Assembly: GCA_017428035.1 (NCBI GenBank)
Contig: JAFRRR010000110.1
Span: 1-32,463 of the forward strand
Direction of reading: 5' to 3'
Source: Bacteroidales bacterium
GTDB lineage: Bacteria > Bacteroidota > Bacteroidia > Bacteroidales > UBA932
Length of the DNA: 32,463 nt
Shown: piece after piece, positions 15,688 through 24,935 of the stretch
Layout of the letters: each line of letters opens with the position of its first letter
How positions within the stretch are numbered: the first letter of the stretch is position 1
Translations under genes and position numbers: made by a program
Notes under the pieces: generated by a model
Databases searched by the model: none
Seen by the model: only the letters and a program-made list of their open reading frames with translations
Told to the model about the DNA's origin: nothing

Positions 15688-17063
15688 TGGATTTCTGGAA
15701 CAGAATAGGGGACGCCGTAGTCGCAGTCAGCGATGCTGTCTGCGGCTATCCCTTTTTTACCCTGCTGGTTGGCGGAGGTCTGTTCTTTCTGTGCTATTCG
15801 GGTTTTGCCCCCATCCGGCACTATGGCAAGGCCATCCAGGCCCTCCGGGTCAAGGATGCCTCTTCTGCCGGCCAGATCAGCTCTTTTGAGGCCCTCTCCA
15901 CAGCCATCGCAGCCACGGTGGGTATGGGCAACATCGCCGGAGTGGCCATAGCCATATCCATAGGCGGTGCCGGCACCATATTCTGGATGTGGGTCAGCGC
16001 GTTGCTGGGTATGGCCACCAAGTTTTTCGAAGGGACGCTGGCGGTTATGTACAAAGGCCGTGATTCCAAAGGCGAAGTGCAGGGCGGCCCTATGTACGTG
16101 ATTACGCAGGGTCTCGGCCCCAAGTGGAAGCCGCTGGCGGTGTTCTTTGCCGTATCCGGCCTCTTCGGGACGTTGTGCACTATGCAGGCCAACCAGATTA
16201 CCGAGGCGCTGACCACGACCTTTATCGCACCCGAAAAAATCACCTTTACAGCCAGGCTGACAACCGGTCTTATTATCACCGCCCTGGTGGCAGTGGTGGC
16301 GCTGGGCGGCATCAAGCGTATCGGCAAGGTGGCCTCCCGGCTCACACCGTTTATGGTGGCTGCCTATTTCCTGCTGGTATTCTATATCCTGATTACCCAC
16401 GCGGCGGCTGTGCCTGGCGTTTTCCGCGACATCTTTGTAGGGGCATTCACTCCCCGCGCGGCACTGGGCGGCGGCATTGCCAGCATCATCACGGTGGCCC
16501 TGACGGGCGTGCGGCGCGCGGTGTTTGTAAACGAGGCGGGCGTAGGCACGGCATCTATGATACACGGCGCCTCCAAAAACAGCGAGCCGGTGCGCGAAGG
16601 GCTGGTGGCTATGCTGGGCCCTTCCATAGACTCCGGCCTGGTATGCACCCTGACGGCCCTTGCAATCCTGATACAGAAAGATGTAATACCAGAGGCGGGG
16701 ATGAGTTCCATGCAGGGTTTGCAGCTGGCACTCAATTCCTTTTCAGCTTCTGTGCCGGTGGTGGGCAGGTATCTGCTGCTGGTCATCCTGCTCATTTTTG
16801 CCTTCTCTACAATGTTCTCGTATTCATACTATGGGACCAAATGCGCCAACTATCTGTTCGGCGCCGATAAGGGAAAATATTACATCTATTTTTATCTTTG
16901 CGTGATAATTGTGGCGGCGGTGGTGCCGCTGCGCGCAGTTGTGGGCTTTGTGGACCTGACATTTGCCCTGATGGCCTTTCCCAATATGCTGGCATTGCTG
17001 TTGCTGGCGCCCAGGGCCAAAAAAGAAATGAAACGATATTTTAAAGATTATAAAAAGAATTGA
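15687..17063 (+). CDS. Alanine/glycine:cation symporter (AGCS) family protein
   Basis: Sodium- or proton-driven uptake of alanine, glycine or a related small amino acid across the inner membrane. 458 residues with about ten to eleven hydrophobic helices. Family signatures are FEALSTAIAATVGMGNIAGVAIAISIGGAGTIFWMWVSALLGMATKFFEGTLAVMYKGRD and the later GVRRAVFVNEAGVGTASMIHGASK. It starts with GTG overlapping the TAG stop of the M3 peptidase by 1 base (TAGTG), which indicates translational coupling. argS begins 2 bases after its stop. The exact substrate cannot be read from the sequence. Confidence 0.94.
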   Translation: MDFWNRIGDAVVAVSDAVCGYPFFTLLVGGGLFFLCYSGFAPIRHYGKAIQALRVKDASSAGQISSFEALSTAIAATVGMGNIAGVAIAISIGGAGTIFWMWVSALLGMATKFFEGTLAVMYKGRDSKGEVQGGPMYVITQGLGPKWKPLAVFFAVSGLFGTLCTMQANQITEALTTTFIAPEKITFTARLTTGLIITALVAVVALGGIKRIGKVASRLTPFMVAAYFLLVFYILITHAAAVPGVFRDIFVGAFTPRAALGGGIASIITVALTGVRRAVFVNEAGVGTASMIHGASKNSEPVREGLVAMLGPSIDSGLVCTLTALAILIQKDVIPEAGMSSMQGLQLALNSFSASVPVVGRYLLLVILLIFAFSTMFSYSYYGTKCANYLFGADKGKYYIYFYLCVIIVAAVVPLRAVVGFVDLTFALMAFPNMLALLLLAPRAKKEMKRYFKDYKKN

Positions 17064-17065
17064 CG

Positions 17066-18871
17066 ATGAATCTTGATGGATTTATAGCAGAGAAAGTTGC
17101 GTGTGCAGTTGAATCTTTATATGGAGCAAAGGCTCCGGAGGGCAGCATCCAGCCGTCGCCTACAAGAAAAGAATTTGAAGGGGATGTCACCGTGGTGACC
17201 TTTCCGCTGCTGCGCATAAGCCGCAAGAGTCCCGAGGCCACTGCAGAGGAGATAGGAGCATATCTCAAGGAGAATCTTCCCCAGATTGAATCGTACAATG
17301 TGGTCAAGGGTTTTCTGAATCTCAAGATATCTCCCGCATATTGGTGCGACGTGTTCTCCGGGATAGCCGCTGCAGAAGACTACGGGCAGGCTGCTCCCAC
17401 CGGCCGCACGGTTATGGTGGAGTTCTCTTCTCCCAACACCAACAAGCCTCTGCATCTCGGCCACATCCGCAACAACCTTTTGGGCTGGTCGGTATCCCGC
17501 CTGCTGGAGGTTGCCGGGAACAAGGTCATCAAGGTCAATCTGGTCAATGACCGCGGCATCCACATCTGCAAGTCTATGCTCGCCTGGAAAAAGCGCGGAA
17601 ACGGGGTTACCCCCGCTTCCAGCGGCATCAAGGGCGACCACCTGGTAGGTGACTACTATGTGGAGTTCAACAATATGCTTGTAGAGGAGACCGAAGAGGC
17701 CCTCAAGGCTGCCGGCATCAATCCTGCAGAAGCCACTGCAGAGCAGAAGGCAGAGGCCCAGAAGAATGTCCCCTGTATGAAAGAGGCCCAGGAAATGCTG
17801 GTTAAGTGGGAGAGCGGCGACAAGGAGGTACGCGACCTCTGGGCAATGATGAACGGCTGGGTGTTCGACGGTTTTGACACTACCTATAAGAATCTCGGAA
17901 TCTCTTTCGATAAGATATATTATGAGTCGCAGACCTATCTGCTGGGCAAGTCCCTGGTAGAAGAAGGTCTGGCCAAGGGCGTTTTCTACCGCCGCGAAGA
18001 CGGCTCTGTGTGGTGCGATCTTACGGCCGACGGCCTGGACGAAAAGCTGCTGCTGCGCAGCGACGGTACATCGGTATATATGACCCAGGACCTGGGCACC
18101 GCCTGCCGCCGTCACGACGAATACGGCTTTGACGAGATGATATACGTGGTGGGCAACGAGCAGAACTACCATTTCCAGGTGCTCAAGCTCATTCTTGGCA
18201 AGCTGGGATTTGACTGGGCCGATGCCATCTACCATATGTCATACGGTATGGTGGAGCTGCCGGAAGGCAAGATGAAGTCCCGCGAAGGCACCGTGGTTGA
18301 CGCAGACGACCTCATAGAGAAGATGTACCAGACTGCCAGGGAGACCTCGCAGGAGGCCGGCAAGCTGGAGGATATGCCAGAAGCGGAGCAGGACGAGCTG
18401 TTTATGATGCTTGGCCTGGGCGCCCTGAAATATTTCATAATCAAGGTCGATCCCAAAAAGACTATGCTCTTTGACCCCCGCGAGTCCATAGACTTCAACG
18501 GCAACACCGGTCCGTTTATCCAGTATACCCACGCCCGTATCAAGAGCGTGCTGCGCAAGGCTGCTGAGCAGGGGATGACTCCCGCTGTCAATGGCTCTCA
18601 GCTGTTGCCCAAGGAGATAGAGATGGTCAAGATTCTGGCCGGCTTCCCCGACAAGGTGGTGGAGGCCGCCGCAGCCCATTCTCCCGCGCTGGTGGCCAAC
18701 TATGCATATAATCTGGCCAAGGAGTTCAACCAGTATTATCACGACGTCACAATCCTCAAAGAGAGTGACGAGAAGGTCCGTGCCCAGAGGCTGATGCTCA
18801 TTGCCACCATCGCCAAGGTGCTGGTCAAGGCTATGGACATTCTCGGTATCAAACTTCCGGAGCGAATGTAA
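17066..18871 (+). CDS. argS: Arginine--tRNA ligase
   Basis: Class I aminoacyl-tRNA synthetase that charges tRNA-Arg. 601 residues. The N-terminal ~110 residues form the Add-1 tRNA-binding domain. The HIGH motif is HLGH (residues 130-133) within EFSSPNTNKPLHLGHIRNNLLG. The KMSKS equivalent is MKSREGT (residues 403-409), the degenerate form usual in ArgS. The C-terminal DALR anticodon-binding domain contains NGNTGPFIQYTHARIKSVLRK and FNQYYHDVTIL. The ATG at 17066 is used; the TTG at 17060 lies in the symporter stop region. It sits tightly between the symporter and the ygiQ-like gene, with no promoter visible in the gaps. Confidence 0.97.
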   Translation: MNLDGFIAEKVACAVESLYGAKAPEGSIQPSPTRKEFEGDVTVVTFPLLRISRKSPEATAEEIGAYLKENLPQIESYNVVKGFLNLKISPAYWCDVFSGIAAAEDYGQAAPTGRTVMVEFSSPNTNKPLHLGHIRNNLLGWSVSRLLEVAGNKVIKVNLVNDRGIHICKSMLAWKKRGNGVTPASSGIKGDHLVGDYYVEFNNMLVEETEEALKAAGINPAEATAEQKAEAQKNVPCMKEAQEMLVKWESGDKEVRDLWAMMNGWVFDGFDTTYKNLGISFDKIYYESQTYLLGKSLVEEGLAKGVFYRREDGSVWCDLTADGLDEKLLLRSDGTSVYMTQDLGTACRRHDEYGFDEMIYVVGNEQNYHFQVLKLILGKLGFDWADAIYHMSYGMVELPEGKMKSREGTVVDADDLIEKMYQTARETSQEAGKLEDMPEAEQDELFMMLGLGALKYFIIKVDPKKTMLFDPRESIDFNGNTGPFIQYTHARIKSVLRKAAEQGMTPAVNGSQLLPKEIEMVKILAGFPDKVVEAAAAHSPALVANYAYNLAKEFNQYYHDVTILKESDEKVRAQRLMLIATIAKVLVKAMDILGIKLPERM

Positions 18872-20587
18872 ATGCCGATGACGCCGTTCACCATACCTAC
18901 AAGCAAGAAAGAGATGGAGGCGCTGGGCTGGGACCAGGCCGACGTCATCTTGTTTACCGGGGATGCGTTCATAGACCATCCTTCGTTTGGTACGGCGGTT
19001 ATAGCCAGGGTTCTGGAAAGCCGTGGCTATAAGGTGGCTGTGATACCGCAGCCCAACTGGCGCGACGACCTGCGCGATTTCCGCAAACTGGGCCGGCCGC
19101 GTCTCTATTTTGGCGTGTCATCCGGCGCTATGGATTCTATGGTGAACCATTACACCGCCAGCAAGCGCCTGCGCAGCAACGACGCCTACACACCCGAGGG
19201 CCGTGCCGGCTACCGTCCCGACTATGCCGTGACGGTGTACAGCAATATCCTCAAGCAACTCTATCCCGACGTGCCCATAGTGATAGGCGGCATTGAGGCC
19301 TCCCTGCGCCGCCTGACCCATTATGATTATTGGCAGGACTGCTTGAAGCCATCTATTCTGATTGACAGCAAGGCCGACTGGCTGGTGTACGGGATGGGAG
19401 AGAAGGCCAATGTGGCCATTGCCGATGCCATCGCCTCCGGCGCCTCCGTGGAGCAGATCCGCACCCTGCCGCAAGTGGGCTATGTGGCGGACCAGGCTCC
19501 CGACGGCGACTATTTCGATTTGCATTCCTACGAAAGCTGCTGCCGCAACAAGCTGGCTTTCGCCCAGAATTTCAATATCATAGAGCGCGAGGCCAACCGC
19601 CTGCACGCCGAGGTGCTGGTAGAGCAGGTGGGCGACCGGTTTGTGTGCATCAACCCGCCTTATCCTCCCTCCACAACAGAGGAAATGGACGAAATATATG
19701 CGCTGCCGTTCACCAAACTTCCGCACCCGCGCTACAAGGGGAAGAGGATTCCCGCCTACGATATGATAAAATTCTCCATAACCACCCACCGCGGATGTTT
19801 TGGAGGATGCAACTTCTGCACTATCGCCGCCCATCAGGGCAAATTCATCCAGTCCCGCTCGGTGGAGTCTATCGTGGCCGAGGCGGAAGCTTTGAACGAC
19901 CTTCCCGACTTCAAAGGCAACATCTCCGATCTTGGCGCCCCCACCGCCAATATGTATAAGATGGGAGGACGCAACAAAGAACTGTGCGCCAAATGCTCGC
20001 GCCAGTCGTGCCTGTATCCGCGTATGTGCAAGAATCTGGACAACGACCACAAGCCGTTGCTGGAGCTTTACAAAGCGGTGGCAGAGGTTCCCGGCATCCG
20101 TCACGCCTATATAGGCAGCGGCATCCGCTATGACCTTTTCCTGGGGCCGGAAGGGTGCTTTGACGCCACCTGCGAGCAGTATCTTAGGGAGTTGATTGTA
20201 AATCACACCTCCGGCCGTTTGAAGGTGGCCCCGGAACACACCCAGGACAACGTGCTGCAGGTGATGGGCAAGCCCTCTTTCAAACTCTTCGAGGTGCTGC
20301 GCGACAAGTTTGACCAGATAAACCGCAAGGAAAAGCTAAAATTCCAGCTGGTGCCTTATTTCATCTCCGGCCATCCCGGCTGCGGAATGCGCGATATGGC
20401 CGCCCTGGCGCAGAACAAAGCCCTACGGGGTCTCTATATGGACCAGGTTCAGGACTTTACGCCAACCCCTATGACTGTCTCTTCTGTGATGTTCTATTCC
20501 GGAATGGACCCCCGTACGCTGAAACCCGTATTTGTAGAAAAAGATATCGAGAAAAAACGCAGACAAAAATTGTATTTTTTCAAATAG
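18872..20587 (+). CDS. YgiQ family radical SAM protein
   Basis: Radical SAM enzyme of the UPF0313/YgiQ family; the substrate is not established. 571 residues. The cluster-binding motif is CxxxCxxC with Cys309, Cys313 and Cys316 in RGCFGGCNFCTIAAHQGKFIQSRS. The N-terminal ~290 residues resemble a cobalamin-binding-like Rossmann region (VILFTGDAFIDHPSFGTAVIARVLESRGYKVAVIPQP). Between residues 370 and 390 there are further cysteines (CAKCSRQSCLYPRMC) that could hold a metal or a second cluster. The start codon abuts the argS stop with no gap; the ATG six bases later is an alternative. The family assignment is firm. Confidence 0.94.
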   Translation: MPMTPFTIPTSKKEMEALGWDQADVILFTGDAFIDHPSFGTAVIARVLESRGYKVAVIPQPNWRDDLRDFRKLGRPRLYFGVSSGAMDSMVNHYTASKRLRSNDAYTPEGRAGYRPDYAVTVYSNILKQLYPDVPIVIGGIEASLRRLTHYDYWQDCLKPSILIDSKADWLVYGMGEKANVAIADAIASGASVEQIRTLPQVGYVADQAPDGDYFDLHSYESCCRNKLAFAQNFNIIEREANRLHAEVLVEQVGDRFVCINPPYPPSTTEEMDEIYALPFTKLPHPRYKGKRIPAYDMIKFSITTHRGCFGGCNFCTIAAHQGKFIQSRSVESIVAEAEALNDLPDFKGNISDLGAPTANMYKMGGRNKELCAKCSRQSCLYPRMCKNLDNDHKPLLELYKAVAEVPGIRHAYIGSGIRYDLFLGPEGCFDATCEQYLRELIVNHTSGRLKVAPEHTQDNVLQVMGKPSFKLFEVLRDKFDQINRKEKLKFQLVPYFISGHPGCGMRDMAALAQNKALRGLYMDQVQDFTPTPMTVSSVMFYSGMDPRTLKPVFVEKDIEKKRRQKLYFFK

Positions 20588-20623
20588 TTTGATTAATATT
20601 GTATATCAAATTACACATCAGAT

Positions 20624-21001
20624 ATGCCAACAGCACCAGTTAAAAAGAGATTTGTAGTTAGTTATGACAATATGTCCCAGGACCTTAAGGACGCTTTTGA
20701 CAAGAAGTATCCCCACGGTTATGCAGATTATATGGGAGATATAATGAAGGTGGACAAGCCGGATGGCACTTTTTTCCACGCTGTTAAGTTCAAACCGGAG
20801 CCGGAAGACGACGAGGTCGTGGAAGACGTGCTCTATCTGGTAAAGATCAAGGTAAACACAGATGATGTAGAGGAGGTAGAGAAAGAACTGTTCGAAGACC
20901 ATTCAGACGACAGCGATGTCGACTCGGAAGGCGAACCTCTTCCCGGCAACGACAACGACTTCAATACACATTCGGAAGACGATTCTGACGACGAAGACTA
21001 A
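20624..21001 (+). CDS. Small conserved-looking protein with acidic C-terminal tail, function unknown
   Basis: A 125-residue protein. Residues 1-85 form a compact domain (RFVVSYDNMSQDLKDAFDKKYPHGYADYMGDIMKVDKPDGTFFHAVKFKPE...DVLYLVKIKVN). I recall similar small proteins from other Bacteroidota, but I know of no established function. The last ~35 residues are almost entirely Asp, Glu, Ser and Asn, giving a strongly negative disordered tail. There is no signal peptide or membrane helix. It lies 36 bases after ygiQ and 16 bases before the ClC channel gene. Base composition looks like that of its neighbours. It may bind a basic partner or nucleic-acid-binding protein (speculative). Confidence 0.75.
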   Translation: MPTAPVKKRFVVSYDNMSQDLKDAFDKKYPHGYADYMGDIMKVDKPDGTFFHAVKFKPEPEDDEVVEDVLYLVKIKVNTDDVEEVEKELFEDHSDDSDVDSEGEPLPGNDNDFNTHSEDDSDDED

Positions 21002-21017
21002 AACATATCCCGGCCGT

Positions 21018-22775
21018 GTGGCCAGTAGATTCAAAGATGCGCTCAAACATATGTCTGAGCGCAATTTGCTTTGGGTCCTGGCTATTGTCGTGGGCTTGTT
21101 GAGCGGCCTGGCGGCCGTGCTGCTCAAGCAGTCCATCCATTTTCTGGGGACGGCGGTCCGCAATGCCTTGCCTGACCTTAGGTTTCACTGGCTGTATCTC
21201 ATCACTCCCGGCATCGGTATGCTGTTGGCCTTGCTTTTTGTCAAGTTCATTGTCAGGGACAATATCGGCCACGGCGTTACCAGGGTGCTGAGGGCTATAT
21301 CGCGCAACGAGGCGCAGATCAAGCCGCACAACACCTGGTCGTCGCTGGTTTCCAGTGCTATGACCATCGGCCTGGGCGGCAGCGTCGGAGCCGAGGCGCC
21401 GATAGTTTATACAGGCGCGGCCATAGGCAGCAATGTGGCCCGGGTGCTGGGCCTGCCCTACAAGCAGATGACCATACTGCTGGGCTGCGGAGCCGCCGGC
21501 GCGGTGGCCGGCATTTTCAAGGCTCCCATTGCCGGAGTCCTTTTCACGCTGGAGATACTGATGTTCAATATCTCTATGACATCCATCCTGCCGCTGCTGT
21601 TCTCTTCGGTGTCGGCCACTATGGTGACCTACCTGCTGATGGGCAACACGGTTTCAATTCCCGGCAGCCTGGTCCCATTTGAGCTGGGCAATATACCTTA
21701 TTACATTCTCCTGGGCGTGGTATGCGGCTTTGTGTCACTCTATTTCCTGCGCACGACCCTGAGGGTAGAAGACAAGCTGGGAAAGATGCGCAATCCCTAC
21801 CTCAGATGGGGGATGTGCGCCCTGCTGCTGGGGTTACTGATTTTCCTGTTCCCGCCGCTTTACGGCGAGGGTTATGACTCAGTGTCGGCCATCCTGAACG
21901 GCGGCGCCGACAGCGAAGTCAAATGGATATTCCCGGAGGGCATTATAGACAGAAAGTGGATTGTCCTGATATTCTTTGTGGCGATTATGCTGGTAAAGGT
22001 GTATGCCACGGCGTTTACAAATGCCGGCGGCGGAGTGGGCGGTACTTTTGGCCCTACCATTTTTACCGGTGCCATCACAGGCTTTGTGCTGGCGCGGCTG
22101 GTGGGCAATCTGGGCATCGCTTCGCTGCCCGAGGCCAATTTCACCCTTGTGGGTATGGCCGGCCTTATGGCGGGCGTGATGCAGGCGCCGCTTACCGCCA
22201 TCTTCCTGGTGGCCGAGATCACCGGCGGCTATTCGCTGATGTTCCCGCTGATGATTACATCGGCCATATCGTTTGCCACCATCCGCATCTTTGAGCAGTA
22301 TTCCATTTATTCCAAGCGCGTGGCGCAGCAGGGCGACCTTCTGACCCACGACAGCGACCGCGCGGTGCTCACGCTGCTCAGGACATCCGACTTCATAGAG
22401 AAGGATTTCAAGCCCATCGAGATAGGCGCTTCGCTGGGCGATCTGGTGAAAATCATTGCCTCCAGCAACCGCAACATAGTGCCTGTGGTGGATTCGGACA
22501 ATATTTTCCAGGGCATAGTGCTGGTAGACGACGTCCGCAGTCATATGTTCAACGAATCCCTTTACAACCGCATCCATATATACAATCTTGTCAAGGATGC
22601 GCCGGGCATACTGTCCCAGGACGAAAGGATGGAGAGCGTGATGGACAAGTTCGAGAGCACCGGGGCTTGGAACCTCCCCGTGACAGATGCCGACGGACAT
22701 TATATCGGCTTCGTGTCCAAGTCCAAGATTTTCTCTTCTTACCGAGACCAACTACATCAGGTTTCCCATGACTGA
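21018..22775 (+). CDS. ClC-family chloride channel/transporter with C-terminal CBS pair
   Basis: Membrane protein that passes chloride or exchanges chloride for protons. About 585 residues. The ClC core has about ten to twelve hydrophobic segments. The conserved GxExP filter motif appears as GSVGAEAPIVYTGAA with the gating Glu at about 126, and the GxFxP motif as GGGVGGTFGPTIFTGA. The last ~130 residues form two CBS domains (DSDRAVLTLLRTSDFIEKDFKPI... and IYNLVKDAPGILSQDERMESVM...), which usually bind nucleotides and regulate gating. The start is unsure: GTG at 21018 lets RFKDALKHMSERNLLW match the usual ClC N terminus, ATG at 21051 is possible, and the upstream ATG at 20916 would overlap the preceding gene extensively. 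The 3' end overlaps tex by 8 bases. Confidence 0.92.
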   Translation: MASRFKDALKHMSERNLLWVLAIVVGLLSGLAAVLLKQSIHFLGTAVRNALPDLRFHWLYLITPGIGMLLALLFVKFIVRDNIGHGVTRVLRAISRNEAQIKPHNTWSSLVSSAMTIGLGGSVGAEAPIVYTGAAIGSNVARVLGLPYKQMTILLGCGAAGAVAGIFKAPIAGVLFTLEILMFNISMTSILPLLFSSVSATMVTYLLMGNTVSIPGSLVPFELGNIPYYILLGVVCGFVSLYFLRTTLRVEDKLGKMRNPYLRWGMCALLLGLLIFLFPPLYGEGYDSVSAILNGGADSEVKWIFPEGIIDRKWIVLIFFVAIMLVKVYATAFTNAGGGVGGTFGPTIFTGAITGFVLARLVGNLGIASLPEANFTLVGMAGLMAGVMQAPLTAIFLVAEITGGYSLMFPLMITSAISFATIRIFEQYSIYSKRVAQQGDLLTHDSDRAVLTLLRTSDFIEKDFKPIEIGASLGDLVKIIASSNRNIVPVVDSDNIFQGIVLVDDVRSHMFNESLYNRIHIYNLVKDAPGILSQDERMESVMDKFESTGAWNLPVTDADGHYIGFVSKSKIFSSYRDQLHQVSHD

Positions 22776-24918
22776 TTTATATATAAAGCATATCAGCGCC
22801 CAGCTGGGTGTGAACCTGTGGCAGGCTATGCACTGCGTGGAGCTTCTTGAAGAAGGTGCCACCATACCGTTCATAAGCCGCTACCGCAAAGAGCGCACCG
22901 GCGGTATGGACGAGGTGCAGGTGGCGCAGGTCAAGCATTATTTCCAATATTTTACAGAGCTAGACAAACGTAAGGCTGCGATACTCAAGTCCATAGAAGA
23001 GCAGGAGGCGCTCACGCCCGAGCTGCGCACTGCCATTGAGGGAGAGATAGACTCCACCGCGCTGGAAGACCTTTACCTGCCGTACCGGCCCAAGAAGCGC
23101 ACCCGTGCTTCGGTGGCGCGGGAGCGGGGTCTGGAGCCGCTTGCAGATGCCTTTATGTCACTCAAGGCCGACCGGCCGCGCGACCTTGCCCGAAAGTACA
23201 TCAATGCCGATGTGCCGGACGAGGATGCCGCCATTGCCGGCGCCTGCGACATTATTGCAGAACGCGTCAGCGAAAACGCAGAAGTGAGAAGTATGCTCCG
23301 CTCCAGCTATCTCAAGTGGGGGCAGGTTGTCTCCAAACTGTCGCGGGATGGTGCCGAAAAAACCGAGGAGAGCGACAAATACCGCAGTTGGCAGGACTAC
23401 CGCGAGCCGCTTTCCAGAATAGCGCCGCACCGCCTGCTGGCCATTTTGCGCGGGGCTTCCGAAGGAATGCTCACAGTGAAAGTGGACGTGGACGAGGACC
23501 GGAATCTGGAGCGGATAAACCGCATTGTCCTGGACGGGAAGAGGGTCGCTTCTCGCGAACTTTACAATATCCTTCAGGATACCTTCAAAGACAGTTTCAA
23601 GCGGCTGCTGCATCCTTCCATAGAGAATGAAGTCATCAAAAGCGCAAAAGAAAAGGCCGACATAGATTCCATAAAGGTGTTCGGTGAGAATCTCCGGCAG
23701 CTGCTCCTGGCGCCGCCGGTGGGTCAGAAGCGCGTGATGGCCATAGATCCCGGTTTCCGCACCGGCTGCAAGGTGGTGTGCCTGGACGAGCGCGGCGCTT
23801 TGCTGCACAACGACACCATCTATCCCCATCCTCCGGTGAATGAGCGGATCTCTTCAATGAAGAAGATTACCGATATGGTGGATAAATATCAGGTTGAGGT
23901 CATTGCCATTGGCAGCGGCACCGCCGGCCGTGAAACGGAGAGCTTCATCAAGCGCCTTGGCCTGGACGAAAAGATAGAAATCTACAGCGTGAGCGAAGAC
24001 GGGGCCTCTGTATATTCGGCTTCGGAGATAGCCCGAGAAGAGTTCCCCGACTATGACGTTACCGTGCGCGGGGCCGTCTCCATTGGCCGCAGGCTTATGG
24101 ACCCTCTCTCTGAACTGGTCAAGATAGATCCAAAATCCATAGGGGTGGGGCAGTATCAGCACGATGTGGACCAGAACCTTCTCAAAGAAGAGCTGGACAA
24201 TACGGTAGAGAGCTGCGTGAACAGTGTGGGCGTGAATCTCAACACTGCCAGCGTGTATCTGCTGCAGTATGTATCTGGTGTGGGTCCTGCACTGGCATCA
24301 AACATAGTGGACTGGCGCAACACGCACGGCAATTTTGCCTCCCGCCGCCAGCTTAACGAGGTCAAGCGCCTGGGTGCCAAGGCCTTTGAGCAGTGCGCCG
24401 GCTTCCTGCGCATTCCCTCTGCCGCAAATCCCCTGGACAATTCTGCCGTCCATCCAGAGCGCTACGCCCTGGTAGAGAAGATGGCGGCCGACCTCAAGGT
24501 AAGCGTGGGCGAGTTGGTGCGCAACGACGCACTTATAGATTCCATAGATCTTGAGAAATATACAGATGACGAAGTGGGCCTGCCCACCCTCAGGGATATC
24601 GTGTCGGAGTTGAAAAAGCCCGGCCGCGATCCGCGCGAGACTGCGCAGACGTTCTCTTTCAGCGAGGATATCCGCACCATAGAAGATCTGCACGAAGGTA
24701 TGGTGCTTCCCGGCATCATAACTAACATAACCGATTTCGGCGCGTTCGTGGATATCGGCATTAAGCAGAACGGCCTGATACACGTGTCCCGAATGGGCGG
24801 AGGCCGCGATGGCCGCGGCCGTGCACAGCTTAAGATCCAGCAGCACGTGCAGGTCAGGGTAGAGCGTGTGGACCTTCAGCGGCAACGCATAGCCCTGGCT
24901 TTGGAAATTGGGCGATAA
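22768..24918 (+). CDS. Tex-like S1 RNA-binding protein
   Basis: Cytosolic nucleic-acid-binding protein of the Tex/Spt6-like family, linked in other bacteria to transcription. 716 residues. The N-terminal helical region opens with ISAQLGVNLWQAMHCVELLEEGATIPFISRYRKERTGGMDE, the classic Tex start. A YqgF-type RNase H-like domain begins near residue 324 (VMAIDPGFRTGCKVVCLDERG). Helix-hairpin-helix motifs follow near residue 502 (YVSGVGPALASNIVDWRNTHG). The S1 domain runs from about residue 643 to the end (GMVLPGIITNITDFGAFVDIGIKQNGLIHVSRM). The ATG at 22768 is chosen because the family N terminus starts there; it overlaps the ClC stop by 8 bases, so translation is probably coupled. Confidence 0.95.
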   Translation: MTDLYIKHISAQLGVNLWQAMHCVELLEEGATIPFISRYRKERTGGMDEVQVAQVKHYFQYFTELDKRKAAILKSIEEQEALTPELRTAIEGEIDSTALEDLYLPYRPKKRTRASVARERGLEPLADAFMSLKADRPRDLARKYINADVPDEDAAIAGACDIIAERVSENAEVRSMLRSSYLKWGQVVSKLSRDGAEKTEESDKYRSWQDYREPLSRIAPHRLLAILRGASEGMLTVKVDVDEDRNLERINRIVLDGKRVASRELYNILQDTFKDSFKRLLHPSIENEVIKSAKEKADIDSIKVFGENLRQLLLAPPVGQKRVMAIDPGFRTGCKVVCLDERGALLHNDTIYPHPPVNERISSMKKITDMVDKYQVEVIAIGSGTAGRETESFIKRLGLDEKIEIYSVSEDGASVYSASEIAREEFPDYDVTVRGAVSIGRRLMDPLSELVKIDPKSIGVGQYQHDVDQNLLKEELDNTVESCVNSVGVNLNTASVYLLQYVSGVGPALASNIVDWRNTHGNFASRRQLNEVKRLGAKAFEQCAGFLRIPSAANPLDNSAVHPERYALVEKMAADLKVSVGELVRNDALIDSIDLEKYTDDEVGLPTLRDIVSELKKPGRDPRETAQTFSFSEDIRTIEDLHEGMVLPGIITNITDFGAFVDIGIKQNGLIHVSRMGGGRDGRGRAQLKIQQHVQVRVERVDLQRQRIALALEIGR

Positions 24919-24930
24919 TCTCTATCTTTG
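24900..24930 (+). promoter_or_regulatory. Promoter for the glycosyltransferase-pyrC unit
   Basis: TTTG at 24900-24903 (-33) and TATCTTTG at 24923-24930 (-7), with a 19-nt spacer. It overlaps the last codons of tex. The sixth base after the box is the A of the ATG at 24936, so the transcript is predicted to be leaderless. Confidence 0.8.
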
Positions 24931-24935
24931 TGATT

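Noticed and set aside
20588-20610. TTTGAT...ATCAAA inverted repeat upstream of the acidic-tail gene
   Set aside because: Arms of only 6 bp in AT-rich DNA with no matching -7 box; could be chance.
20916-21017. Upstream ATG extension of the ClC gene
   Set aside because: It would overlap the acidic-tail gene by 86 bases and adds a Thr/Lys-rich stretch (MSTRKANLFPATTTT) unlike ClC N termini.
21879-22751. Minus-strand open frame of 290 codons opposite the ClC gene, and similar ones at 733-1644, 4076-5083, 11499-12497, 17117-18235, 19118-20239 and 27086-28279
   Set aside because: All are shadows of conserved genes on the other strand; their translations are rich in His, Gln and Arg and show no motifs.
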